This document shows, one piece after another, positions 43,351-52,135 of a DNA stretch of 64,000 bases. Every line of letters begins with the position of its first letter. The first letter of the stretch is position 1. Source of the stretch: Pseudomonas sp. dw_612 (GTDB lineage: Bacteria; Pseudomonadota; Gammaproteobacteria; Pseudomonadales; Pseudomonadaceae); assembly GCF_018449725.1 (NCBI RefSeq), contig NZ_JAAVVC010000002.1, positions 124,001-188,000 on the forward strand, given 5' to 3'. The notes under the pieces were generated by a model. The model saw only the letters and a list, made by a program, of their open reading frames with translations, made no database searches and had not been told where the DNA came from. Position numbers and translations under genes: made by a program.

Positions 43351-43857
43351 AGTGTGGGAGCGAGCTTGCTCGCGATAGCGGTGTGTCATTGAGCATTGAT
43401 GCTGGCTGACACGACGCCTTCGCGAGCAAGCCCGCTCCCACAGGGGATCGGAGTTGGATGCAAATATTGAATTCACCCTGGACCAAATGTGGGAGCGAGC
43501 TTGCTCGCGATAGCGGTGTGTCATTCAACGATGATGTCGACTGACACGACGCCTTCGCGAGCAAGCTCGCTCCCACAGGGGATCGGAGTTGGATGCAAAT
43601 ATTGAATTCACCCTGGACCAAATGTGGGAGCGGGCTTGCTCGCGATAGCGGTGTGTCATCGAGCATTTGATGCTGGCTGACACGACGCCTTCGCGAGCAG
43701 GCCCGCCCGCAGGGGGATCGGAGTTGGATGCAAATACTGAATTCACCCTGGACCAAATGTGGGAGCGGGCTTGCTCGCGAAAGCGGTGTGTCATTGAGCG
43801 TTGATGCTGGCTGACACGACGCCTTCGCGAGCAAGCCCGCTCCCGCAGGGGGATCAC
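43351..43857. repeat. Tandem array, 135-bp period, 3.75 copies, each with a REP pair
   Basis: Units begin with TGTGGGAG cores at 43353, 43488, 43623 and 43758, so the first three units are each exactly 135 bases. Each holds a REP pair (family A) and the spacer GGGGATCGGAGTTGGATGCA followed by AATA-TGAATTCACCCTGGAC. The fourth copy is cut at GGGGATCA, where it overlaps the stop codon of the amidase gene. Copies differ by a few substitutions, and unit 2 has a different hairpin loop. Confidence 0.95.
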
Positions 43858-45266
43858 TGCATGGCGGGGGTCACCGGGCTCCAGCGGGTCATTTCCCGCT
43901 CAAGGAAGTTGGCCACGGCCAGCAGGCGTTCTTCTTGCCAGTGCGGGCCGATGATCTGGATGCCGATCGGCAGGCCGCTGACCGGGTCGTGCCCGGCGCG
44001 GATGACCACCGCCGGGGAACCAGAGAGGCTGAACGGGAACACGAAGGCGTAGCGATCCCGGTCCAGCAGCGACTCGCCATGGGCGAACGCGACGTCCGGG
44101 AACACCGGGCAGATGAACAAATCGTGCTGATTGAAAAACTTCGCCAGTTGATAGCGAAACGTGTCGATCATGATCCAGTCGCGCTTCATTTCATCGACGC
44201 TCAACTCAACCTCTTCGCTCAAGCGAATCAGCTCCGAGGTGGCCGGCGTGTAGGTCTGTTTGTCCATCGACGCAAACAGCTTCTTCCAGCTACGCCCGGC
44301 ATCCGCGCCGGTGATGAACACTCGCCACAGCACATCGCTGGCGTCGTCGAGCATCGGCGGCGTGGTCGAGGTCACTTGTTCGACCACACTGCTCAAACAC
44401 GCTTCGACCCGTTGCAGCACCTGCTTCACCGCCGGGCTGACTTCGGTCCGCGCCGACTCCCAGGACAATGCGACACGCAGCTCCGCCAGCGGTTTGCTCT
44501 CGGTGAATGGCACGTCGACGGTGTCCGGATCGTGACCGTCAGCGCCGCTGATCAGTTGTCCGAGCAGCGCCAGGTCATCGACATAACGGCCCATCACGCC
44601 AAACGCCGAGGTCAGGTGGAACAGCCCGGAGCGGTCGTTGGGAAACTGCCCGGTCAACGGCACGCGGCCCTGGGTCAGCTTCAAACCGCAAACCCCGTTG
44701 AAATGCGCCGGAATGCGCACGCTACCGCACGCATCCGAGGCCAGCCCGGCCGGCGAACAACCCGCCGCGATCGCCGCCGCTTCACCGCCACTGCTGCCTC
44801 CAGCGGAACGTTGCGGGTCGTAAGGGTTGAGCGTGCGGCCATACAACAGGTTGTCGGTTTCGAAGGCCATACACAGCTCGGGCACGTTGGTGATGCCGAG
44901 GATGATCGCGCCGGCCTCACGCAACCGGGCGACCACCGTGGCGTCCTCCTGGCTGGCTGCGCCGAGCAACTCTTCCAGGCCACGGGACATGCGAAAGCCG
45001 CGCACATGGCAGACGTCCTTGATGGTCATCGGGATGCCGTGCAACGGCCCACGAATATTGCCGATGCGCGCCATCTCATCGGCTTCCCGGGCCTGCCGGC
45101 GCAACTCGTCAGCAGACTCCAGTTGAATCAACGCATTGATCTGCGGGTTACGTTCGGCAATCCGCTGAAGGTAGAACTCCAGCAGACTGACACTGGTCAG
45201 CACGCCGCGGCGCAGCAGGCCGGCCATTTCCCGCAGGGTCAAGGTGTCCGGATTGAAAATGCTCAT
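43854..45266 (-). CDS. Amidase-signature enzyme, last gene of the six-gene operon
   Basis: 470 residues. The Ser-cisSer-Lys triad is visible: K83 in PMTIKDV, cis-serine in SAGGSSGGEAA (about 158-159) and nucleophile S182 in DACGSVRIP. C-terminal FSLSGSPAVVIRAG and GLPIGIQIIGP are typical of the family. It hydrolyses or forms an amide bond; the substrate is unknown. Its ATG shares one base with the stop of the aminotransferase gene (TGATG). The stop lies in the last unit of the repeat array. Confidence 0.88.
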   Translation of the reverse strand: MSIFNPDTLTLREMAGLLRRGVLTSVSLLEFYLQRIAERNPQINALIQLESADELRRQAREADEMARIGNIRGPLHGIPMTIKDVCHVRGFRMSRGLEELLGAASQEDATVVARLREAGAIILGITNVPELCMAFETDNLLYGRTLNPYDPQRSAGGSSGGEAAAIAAGCSPAGLASDACGSVRIPAHFNGVCGLKLTQGRVPLTGQFPNDRSGLFHLTSAFGVMGRYVDDLALLGQLISGADGHDPDTVDVPFTESKPLAELRVALSWESARTEVSPAVKQVLQRVEACLSSVVEQVTSTTPPMLDDASDVLWRVFITGADAGRSWKKLFASMDKQTYTPATSELIRLSEEVELSVDEMKRDWIMIDTFRYQLAKFFNQHDLFICPVFPDVAFAHGESLLDRDRYAFVFPFSLSGSPAVVIRAGHDPVSGLPIGIQIIGPHWQEERLLAVANFLEREMTRWSPVTPAMQ

Positions 45267-46606
45267 CAGTGCTCCGCTTTGCTGCGTAGCAGCTTATTGG
45301 GGATGTGGTACATGTTGCGCACCACCAGGGAAAACGCCTTGACCGCCAGTTTCGGCCGGCGGGCGATGGCTTCCAGGGCTTCTTCGGTCATGGTCAGGAC
45401 ATGCCGCAGGGCTTCGGGGGTGATGTTCAGCGGCGGGTAAAAACGCAGCACCGGATGCTCGGCTTTTTCATTCATTGAATGCCCGGCGTGCACGCCACGC
45501 TTGCCCAACTCCATGCTCATCAGCGCTTCGTAGACCGAGCCGCGCAAACGCAGGCCAGTCATCAGACCGACACCGGGCACATCCTCGACAATCTGCGGGT
45601 AACGCTGGGCCAACCGTTGCAGGCCATGACGCAGTAAACCGCCGTTGACCCGCGATTGCTCGACCAGGTTGTGCTCCTCGATATAGTCGATCGCGGCCAG
45701 CGCCGAAGCGCAGCCCACCGGATGACCGCCGTTGGTACGCTGGTCCGGCTCGATCTCGCGTAATGGGTATTGCGTGCTCAGACGCTGGCTGTACATCGCG
45801 CAGGCGAACGAGGTGTAGCCGCCGGTCAGGCCTTTGGAAAGGATCATGATGTCCGGCACGATGTCGTCGTACTGCACGGCGAACCATTTGCCGCAGCGGC
45901 CGAAACCGGTCTGGATTTCGTCGGCGATCAGCAAGGTATCGGTGGCATCGCACAGGGCACGGATGTTGGCCATGTAGCCGACCGGCGGCACCTGCAAATG
46001 CGCGCCGCCGAGGATCGGCTCGACATACACCGCACACACGCCCTCGCCCACGGCCTTCTGCAACGCGGCGAAATCGCCGTACGGCACGTAGGTCACTTCC
46101 GACGCGGCGGTGCCATAACTGCGATGGTGCTGTTGCTGGCCGAGGATGCTCATCGCCGCCAGGGTCTTGCCGTGGTAGGAATCGCTCATGACCACGATCC
46201 CGCGCCGATCCTTCTGTACCTTGAGCACATAACGCATGCTCTGTTCGATGGCTTCGGCACCGGAGACCATGTACTGCACATCGCCCCACTCACCCGGCAC
46301 CAACGCTCGCAGGCGCTCGGCCAGTTGGTCTTGCACCGGGTGCACCCGACCTTCGGGAACCCAAGCCATGTGATGCAACTGGGTCTGCACCGCCTCGCGC
46401 ACCGTCGGGTTGCGATGACCGACGATAAACACCCCGTAACTACAGGCGCAGTCGATAAAGCGCTTGCCGGTATGGTCGGTGACATAGATGCCATCCGCGT
46501 CCTTTTCGACGCTGGTCTTGCCCATGCGATAGAGCTTGGTCGCCGAGGCACTCCAATGCCGCTGGCAATCATCCAGCAGTTGTTCATGCGGCATGGTTAA
46601 GGACAT
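45266..46606 (-). CDS. Class III PLP aminotransferase, complete active site
   Basis: 446 residues, fold type I. PLP lysine is K258 in MILSKGLTGG, the pyridine aspartate D229 in LLIADEIQTGFGR, and the phosphate helix is VSGAEAIEQSMRYV (about 114-127). RTNGGHPVGCASALAAIDYI holds the second-subunit residues. Such enzymes move an omega- or primary amine group. ATG at 46606 with AAGGAG upstream; the gene overlaps the preceding one by 23 bases. It pairs with a second, inactive-looking class III homologue. Confidence 0.9.
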   Translation of the reverse strand: MSLTMPHEQLLDDCQRHWSASATKLYRMGKTSVEKDADGIYVTDHTGKRFIDCACSYGVFIVGHRNPTVREAVQTQLHHMAWVPEGRVHPVQDQLAERLRALVPGEWGDVQYMVSGAEAIEQSMRYVLKVQKDRRGIVVMSDSYHGKTLAAMSILGQQQHHRSYGTAASEVTYVPYGDFAALQKAVGEGVCAVYVEPILGGAHLQVPPVGYMANIRALCDATDTLLIADEIQTGFGRCGKWFAVQYDDIVPDIMILSKGLTGGYTSFACAMYSQRLSTQYPLREIEPDQRTNGGHPVGCASALAAIDYIEEHNLVEQSRVNGGLLRHGLQRLAQRYPQIVEDVPGVGLMTGLRLRGSVYEALMSMELGKRGVHAGHSMNEKAEHPVLRFYPPLNITPEALRHVLTMTEEALEAIARRPKLAVKAFSLVVRNMYHIPNKLLRSKAEH

Positions 46607-47711
46607 GGCTGAAAGTCTCCTTGATGATGTTGGCGGCGCGCTGGATGTGTTCGGCGCGCGCGGTAACCGGGCAACGCAAAATCAATTCGCGGCCACGGGG
46701 TGGACTGACGTAGATGCCACGCTGATACAGCTCTTCGCACAAATCGACGGGGTTGACATCGGCGGCCAACGGCAGGCTGACCCAGGCGCCACACGCGACG
46801 GCGCCGAATGCGGTGAGCGCTTGCGCCAGGGTCTGGCCGTTGTTGAAGCATTGTTTGGCCGAATCGTGGGCCTTTACATAATCGAGTGCCGCCATCGCGG
46901 CGACGCAGGCCATCGGGTTACCGGCCGTGGTGCTGCCGTGCTTGGCCGGGCTGCTGCGACCGTAAACCTGATAGGCCATTTGTTCGCTGCAGGTATAAGT
47001 GCCGATCGGAATCGCACTACCGCCCAACGCGCCGCCCAGCACCACAATGTCGGGGGTGTTGTGGTAGCGCTGAAAACCAAACAACGTGCCCAGGCTGCCC
47101 AGGCAACTTTGCACATCGACCGCGATGACCGGCGCCGAGACCTTGGCCGCCGAAGTATAGAGCTGATCAAGCAGCGCTTGGTCGATCAGACGCAGGCGAC
47201 CGTCTTCATCGATCACGGTGCTGGTGTGGCACACCGCGAAGCAATCGTTCCAGTCGACCTTGCCCAGGTCGCGGGCATCACTGATTCCCACCAACTCGAA
47301 GCCGAGGAAACGCTGGATCTCCAGATAGTCTTGCTCCGCGCCAAGGCATCGCCCGTAACTCAGCGAGCCATAGTCGCCGCCCTGGATAAACACGATGGTG
47401 TTGCCCTTGGGCTTGAGGCCTTTGCACAGTTTCAAGGCACCTTCGAACGCTTCATCGCCGGAGCTGCAGATATAAGAGCTGACCAGCGGCGCCGGCAGCA
47501 GCTCGGCCAGTCGCTTGCAAAAAGCAATCAGTGGCTCGGACATCAGCACCCGATTCGACAAGCCCATGCGGTCGGCTTGCAGGCTGACCGCCTCGATCAC
47601 CGTTGGCACCTGAAAGCCGAAACCGCCGGCCAGGTCGATGATCTGGCGGCCATCGCCGTCGGTGTACGTCTCGTACTGACCTGAAATGATCTGTTTGTTA
47701 TTGGTTTTCAT
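46584..47711 (-). CDS. Class III aminotransferase homologue without PLP lysine
   Basis: 375 residues, shorter than usual. The fold marks remain: CSSGDEAFEGALKLCK (phosphate helix), SPAKHGSTTAGNPMACVAAM. But the lysine position reads PDIVVLGGALGG, so Lys is Gly (about 227), and the aspartate of DEIQTG reads APVIAVDVQSCLG, where Asp is Val (about 198). It should not bind PLP as a Schiff base. Located beside the intact aminotransferase, 9 bases after the dioxygenase gene. It may serve as a subunit, scaffold or new enzyme. The frame is intact, so this is not decay. Confidence 0.85.
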   Translation of the reverse strand: MKTNNKQIISGQYETYTDGDGRQIIDLAGGFGFQVPTVIEAVSLQADRMGLSNRVLMSEPLIAFCKRLAELLPAPLVSSYICSSGDEAFEGALKLCKGLKPKGNTIVFIQGGDYGSLSYGRCLGAEQDYLEIQRFLGFELVGISDARDLGKVDWNDCFAVCHTSTVIDEDGRLRLIDQALLDQLYTSAAKVSAPVIAVDVQSCLGSLGTLFGFQRYHNTPDIVVLGGALGGSAIPIGTYTCSEQMAYQVYGRSSPAKHGSTTAGNPMACVAAMAALDYVKAHDSAKQCFNNGQTLAQALTAFGAVACGAWVSLPLAADVNPVDLCEELYQRGIYVSPPRGRELILRCPVTARAEHIQRAANIIKETFSHVLNHAA

Positions 47712-47720
47712 AAAGAGGTC

Positions 47721-48602
47721 TCAGCGGTAGCTCAAGGCGTTGAAAATGCGTCGACGGTCGTCAACGATGGCTTCACGGCCATGCATCACTCGACGGTTGT
47801 CGATCATCACCATGTCGTGGTCGCGCCAGCCGACCGGGTAGGTGTATTGCGCAGAAACAGCGGCGATTTCCACCAGGAACTCGGCGGGAATCGGCTGCCC
47901 GGACACGGTGTCGATCACCGGCACTTCATAGTTGAAGGACGGTCCGAGGATGCTGTTGGCGAAGGTCGGGCGCTGGCTGAATTCAGAGACCAGAATCGCC
48001 GGGGTGCTGAAGGCGTAGTGGATCGAATCATCGACAGGATTGAAGGTGATCACAGTCTGCGGATCGCCGCCAACAATCTGCATCAGATCGTCGATGCTGA
48101 CCGCCGCCGGGTCCGAGAGCGCTGGCGAATAGTGGCAAACCAACCGACGCCATTTGTCGCCGGCGACGGTGCGGCTGTAGCGAATCGGGTTTTGCTCGAA
48201 GAAGGTGCGGCAGGCCGGCGACAGTTTCGCCAGCACTTTTTCGCCGTCGCACAACGTGGTTTGCGAACCTTTGCGCGGCGCTTCCTGGCAATAGAACCAG
48301 GTGATGTCCGGCCAGAACGGTGAGTTGCCATTCTCGCAATGCAAGCCAATTTCCTGTCGGCCCGCATCCACCAACTGCGCGGCGCCACCGACCATGATCC
48401 GCGCCGGATCGAGGCTCAGCCGCGAACTGTTTTGCCGCACATAGGCGCTGAAATCCTCAGCGCTGTGGATGCAATTGCGTAACAGGACAACCCCGTAGTG
48501 CCCCAGCAATTCGTACAGCTCGGGTTTGCCGAGGCTGGCGAAATGGTGTGGCTCGATAATGGAGATGTCGGAACTTTCACAGCGATAGGCAGGCGTGTTC
48601 AT
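47721..48602 (-). CDS. TauD/TfdA-like Fe(II)/2-oxoglutarate dioxygenase
   Basis: 293 residues. The iron ligands fit H88 and E90 in IGLHCENGNSPFWPD (an HxE variant) and H274 in NRRVMHGRE, with the 2-oxoglutarate arginine in RRRIFNAL. Such enzymes hydroxylate, desaturate or cleave small acids. Start chosen at ATG 48602, which has AAGGGA 9 bases upstream; ATG 48611 is possible. It overlaps the end of the ligase gene by 26 bases. Likely tailors the intermediate of this pathway. Confidence 0.85.
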   Translation of the reverse strand: MNTPAYRCESSDISIIEPHHFASLGKPELYELLGHYGVVLLRNCIHSAEDFSAYVRQNSSRLSLDPARIMVGGAAQLVDAGRQEIGLHCENGNSPFWPDITWFYCQEAPRKGSQTTLCDGEKVLAKLSPACRTFFEQNPIRYSRTVAGDKWRRLVCHYSPALSDPAAVSIDDLMQIVGGDPQTVITFNPVDDSIHYAFSTPAILVSEFSQRPTFANSILGPSFNYEVPVIDTVSGQPIPAEFLVEIAAVSAQYTYPVGWRDHDMVMIDNRRVMHGREAIVDDRRRIFNALSYR

Positions 48603-50145
48603 CAGCAGCATTCCCTTGCAGGTCGGCGAAAACAGTGGCGATATCGGCGCGTTTCGGGCGGCCGGTGACGGTATAGAGTTGTTCGAGCAATGGATCGTCC
48701 TTGGTCAGCAGCCACAGGCGGCTAGGGCGCTCGATGTCGGAGAAGTGCCGGGTTGACCAAGCGGCCAGTTCTTCGCGATCCGGCGCCGACTCGACACAGA
48801 GCAACGCCACCAAACCATGGGTTTCATCAAAGAACACCGCGGCATCGCGCACGCCGGGATACTCGCGGTACTCCAGCTCGACTTGTTCCGGGCTGACGTT
48901 GCGGCCATTGGGCAGGCAAATCACATTCTTCTTGCGACCCCGGACGTAGAGATAGCCCTCGGCATCCAGTTCGCCCAGGTCGCCGGTGTCCATCCAGCCA
49001 TCGTCGGACATCGAACAGGCGCTAGGGTCCTTGCCCGAGTAACCGCTGAACAACGAGCTGCTCTTGACCTCGATGGTCTGGTCGGCGCCGATGCGCACCT
49101 GCACATGCGGCAGGGGTTTGCCGACACTGCCCAGACGTTGGTGCTGCGCGGTGTTCATGCTGACGACGGAGGCGTTTTCGGACAGGCCATAACCCTGGAA
49201 CACCGGGATGCCATCCTCGGCGAGGGCATTGAGGATATCGATGCTGACGGCCGCGCCGCCGCAGGTGATATGCACCCCCGAATGCAAGTAACGGGACAGG
49301 CGTTCGCTGTGTGCATCGCCTTGGGCCAGTTGCTCGTAAAAACGATTGAGCATGACCGGCGGCACCGTCAGTGCCGTCGGCTCGACCCGCAGGATCCACT
49401 CGATCAAACGCTGCGGCGAAGTGCCCGGTTCGCCGAGTAACGGTTCACCTTCTGGTAAAAAGTGCACGATCCCGCCGGCCAACAACGGCAAGTACGCGGC
49501 GGTCACTTGCTCCAGCAGCAGGCTCAACGGCACCAGCGACAGGTAACGGCGATGAGCATCGACCGGCATTCCCTGGCGCAGGGAGGTCAACACCGCCCCC
49601 ACCGCCGCCGTGCTCAGGCGCACACCTTTTGGCCGACTGGTCGTGCCCGAGGTGTGGATGATTTTGCAGATCCAGTCGCTCTCGCCGTCCGGCTCATGCA
49701 GCAGCGCTTGCTCCAGGGCTGGATCGCTGAGGCGCCTCAAGCGGCTCGCGGGAAAATCGAGCATCCAGCGCTCGGCCAGCGTGCGCTCGCCGGCGGCATC
49801 CACGAGAAAACCGTCGCAGCGCTCGGCCAAATGTTCGGCCTGGGCCTGGCTGAACGCCAGCGGCAAAGGCAACGCAGTGATCCCGGCAAACAGGCACGCC
49901 AGATCGGCCACCAGCCAGTCGCTGCTGTTGCGGGTCGCGATCCCCAGCACGACGTGGTCGCCATGGGCCGGGGTGTCAAAACGCCGTTGCAGTTCAGCCG
50001 CCAGGTTCAGCGCCCGTGCTTCCAGTTCGCCGTAGGTCATGACCGCCGCGTGTTCCAGACCGGTCGCGGCACAATCGACAGCACAGACTTTCTCGCGATT
50101 GGCCTGCAGCGCTTGCCGCAGGTCCGCAATAAAGCGGCCGCTCAT
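48577..50145 (-). CDS. AMP-forming acyl-CoA synthetase / ligase
   Basis: 522 residues, ANL superfamily. Core motifs are present: IIHTSGTTSRPKGVR (phosphate loop, about 165-179), FQGYGLSENAS, MDTGDLGELDAEGYLYVRGR and the C-terminal catalytic lysine in TVTGRPKRADI. No carrier-protein or condensation domain, so it acts as a free-standing ligase on a carboxylic acid, probably a fatty acid. ATG at 50145 overlaps the stop of the hemolysin-like gene by ATGA, so translation is coupled. Confidence 0.9.
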   Translation of the reverse strand: MSGRFIADLRQALQANREKVCAVDCAATGLEHAAVMTYGELEARALNLAAELQRRFDTPAHGDHVVLGIATRNSSDWLVADLACLFAGITALPLPLAFSQAQAEHLAERCDGFLVDAAGERTLAERWMLDFPASRLRRLSDPALEQALLHEPDGESDWICKIIHTSGTTSRPKGVRLSTAAVGAVLTSLRQGMPVDAHRRYLSLVPLSLLLEQVTAAYLPLLAGGIVHFLPEGEPLLGEPGTSPQRLIEWILRVEPTALTVPPVMLNRFYEQLAQGDAHSERLSRYLHSGVHITCGGAAVSIDILNALAEDGIPVFQGYGLSENASVVSMNTAQHQRLGSVGKPLPHVQVRIGADQTIEVKSSSLFSGYSGKDPSACSMSDDGWMDTGDLGELDAEGYLYVRGRKKNVICLPNGRNVSPEQVELEYREYPGVRDAAVFFDETHGLVALLCVESAPDREELAAWSTRHFSDIERPSRLWLLTKDDPLLEQLYTVTGRPKRADIATVFADLQGNAADEHACLSL

Positions 50146-50759
50146 GGCTGTGCCCTTGCCGGCAGATCTGTCGGCAACTGGGTGAACAACGTGCCGAGGG
50201 TCATGGCGGCGAATCGGGAGCGTTTCGGGTCCACTCGGATAAAACCGGTGACCGGCATTTTCGAATAATAGGAGCCCCAGTTTTTGCCGCCATCGTTGGC
50301 CAAGCGCTCTGGGTCGGCGGTCAGCAGCGGTTCGAAATCGATCTGGCAGCTTTCCATCATTTCCCGGACCCGGGGCGTAACGGTGCACAGCAGATAGTGA
50401 CCACCCATGCACCAGGCCAACAGCGGGATCATGTTGACCATGATCATTCCGGCCGTCAGGTGATGGGAAATCAAACTACCGATTTCAACAATAGTTGACC
50501 GATCGATCGTCTTTTCAAAACGTTCGGACAGTATCGTTTCTATTGGTTGCGACAGGTATTGCTCGGAGAACAGCGTCCGGTGATCGGCAAACGTTATACC
50601 GGCACAAGACAGAATACGTTCCTCATTGTCCAGTGTGACCGCAAAGTATTGCGGGCTGGGCTCTACCGTCGCCTTATAAGAACTGCGGAATTTTTCTTTC
50701 ACAACTTCAGTGGCTTGCACCCATAACGGTGTCTGACTTTCAGTGACACGTACCAACAC
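50142..50759 (-). CDS. Thermostable hemolysin-family (GNAT-like) protein
   Basis: 205 residues, matching the T_hemolysin family: FSEQYLSQPIETILSERFEK, VEIGSLISHHLTAGMIMVNM, the acetyl-CoA-fold part HYLLCTVTPRVREMMESCQI and NWGSYYSKMPVTGFIR. The family is thought to share the GNAT/LuxI-like fold, so acyl transfer is more plausible than lysis. Start is a GTG at 50759 with AGGGAGG 6 bases upstream. First gene of the operon, divergent from two LysR genes across an AT-rich gap. Confidence 0.82.
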   Translation of the reverse strand: MLVRVTESQTPLWVQATEVVKEKFRSSYKATVEPSPQYFAVTLDNEERILSCAGITFADHRTLFSEQYLSQPIETILSERFEKTIDRSTIVEIGSLISHHLTAGMIMVNMIPLLAWCMGGHYLLCTVTPRVREMMESCQIDFEPLLTADPERLANDGGKNWGSYYSKMPVTGFIRVDPKRSRFAAMTLGTLFTQLPTDLPARAQP

Positions 50760-50932
50760 TTCGACCTCCCTGTCCCTATTCAGGACTCCTTTTAAAGTGA
50801 GCGAGAATATATTGAGGAAATCTCCGACAGACTATTTAAAAAACCAATTGCTTCCGCTAATATATAAATAAACAACCTTGTCACAAAAATAAAAGATAGT
50901 GACGCACATGGATTTTCACCGAGACGGATTTT
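50760..50932. promoter_or_regulatory. AT-rich divergent promoter region of the six-gene operon
   Basis: 172 bases between the GTG at 50759 and the ATG at 50933, with stretches such as TATTTAAAAAACCAATTGC and CTAATATATAAATAAACAA, far more AT-rich than the rest of the window. It must hold the promoters of the operon and of the first LysR gene. No exact operator could be assigned. Confidence 0.5.
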
Positions 50933-51868
50933 ATGCTTAACAGTAATTTACTCAGAAAACTCGATATGCAGGATCTGATGGTGTTCGTGGCCGTATACGA
51001 ACAAAGCAGCGTCACCGAGGTCTCTGAAACCCTTTGCGTCAGCCAGTCCACCGTGAGTTACTGCTTGAAAAAGCTGCGCACGAGCTTCGACGACGAGCTG
51101 TTCATAAACACCCGTAATGGCATGTGGCCTACTAACAAGGCCACTACGATGTATGGCCACGTGTTGAAAATCCTTAAAAGCATAAACATATGCCATTCCG
51201 GCTTACACGCATTCGACCCCACGCAAAAAGAAATCACGTTTAATATCTGCGCACCGGAATATTTTGAACTCCTGATACTTCCTAATTTATTGAAACGATT
51301 TATCGGCAGTAGTTTTCCAGTTATTGTGAACATCCAAAAATTCCACCGAGACATTCCGATCGAAGAACTTATCGATGGTCGCTTTGATCTGGTTATTTGT
51401 TTTGGCCCCAACTTTCATCGCAGTTCCAAAAGTTTGAAATCACAGATACTGCTGGAAGATGACCTGGTCTGCGTCGTCGATAAAAACTCCGCCCCACCCG
51501 AGAACGAGTTCAGCCTGGACAGCTTTGTCGCACGCCAGCACATCTTCCCGACCCCATGGACTTCCGACACCAACATGGTGGATGGCTGGCTCAGCAAATG
51601 GGCGTACACCCGCCAGATCGTCGCCCGGGCCAACAGTTACGTGGCTGCACTCAACATGATCCCCGGGACCGATTTCGTGCTCACCCTGCCCCGGCGCATC
51701 CAGATGCTGATCAGTAACGATGGCAAGTTCAGCCATTGCAAACCGCCGACCGGTTTACCCAACTTTACGCTGGACATGTTGTGGAATGAAAAACCGGGTC
51801 AGGACAGCGCCAACAACTGGTTTCGCGAACAAATTGTCAGTGTCTGTGCGCAGGACGGCTTGTTGTAA
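50933..51868 (+). CDS. LysR-type regulator, first of two paralogues
   Basis: 311 residues. DNA-binding domain at 1-65 (MQDLMVFVAVYEQSSVTEVS, CVSQSTVSYCLKKLRTSF), then an effector-binding domain. Differs from the next gene by only four residues in the first 60. The middle of the gene is AT-rich while the second paralogue is GC-rich. Divergent from the operon, hence the likely activator. Confidence 0.9.
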   Translation: MLNSNLLRKLDMQDLMVFVAVYEQSSVTEVSETLCVSQSTVSYCLKKLRTSFDDELFINTRNGMWPTNKATTMYGHVLKILKSINICHSGLHAFDPTQKEITFNICAPEYFELLILPNLLKRFIGSSFPVIVNIQKFHRDIPIEELIDGRFDLVICFGPNFHRSSKSLKSQILLEDDLVCVVDKNSAPPENEFSLDSFVARQHIFPTPWTSDTNMVDGWLSKWAYTRQIVARANSYVAALNMIPGTDFVLTLPRRIQMLISNDGKFSHCKPPTGLPNFTLDMLWNEKPGQDSANNWFREQIVSVCAQDGLL

Positions 51869-52135
51869 TAAGAACTATTAACATACAACTTCCCGTTGAA
51901 TGACCCACCGAAGGCAAATATCGGGCATCACCTCGGCACTTTGGCGAGTGGGTCATCAGCGCGGGCGGCGTGACGCCGAGCGCTTTCGAGCGACAGGTCG
52001 TGTTACCTACACGATGTGTCCCACATCTGACATTGAAGTCTCCTACAGGGCATTCTCCTGGCACCATCGTTCCGTTACGATCATTCGCACACGTTTGCGC
52101 ACCGTCAGCGCAAGGAGCACAGCGAGACAGAACGG

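Noticed and set aside
33500..43857. CRISPR array
   Set aside because: Repeat units are 135-136 bp with internal REP palindromes and similar spacers, not short direct repeats with unique spacers; no cas genes.
8854..43857. Insertion sequences or transposase genes
   Set aside because: No transposase reading frame is present; the repeats are REP-type elements only.
43935..45440. 501-residue plus-strand frame opposite the amidase and aminotransferase
   Set aside because: Antisense of well-supported enzymes with intact active-site motifs.
46584..47711. Pseudogene status for the second aminotransferase
   Set aside because: The frame is intact and coupled to neighbours; only catalytic residues are changed, which suggests a functional pseudoenzyme.
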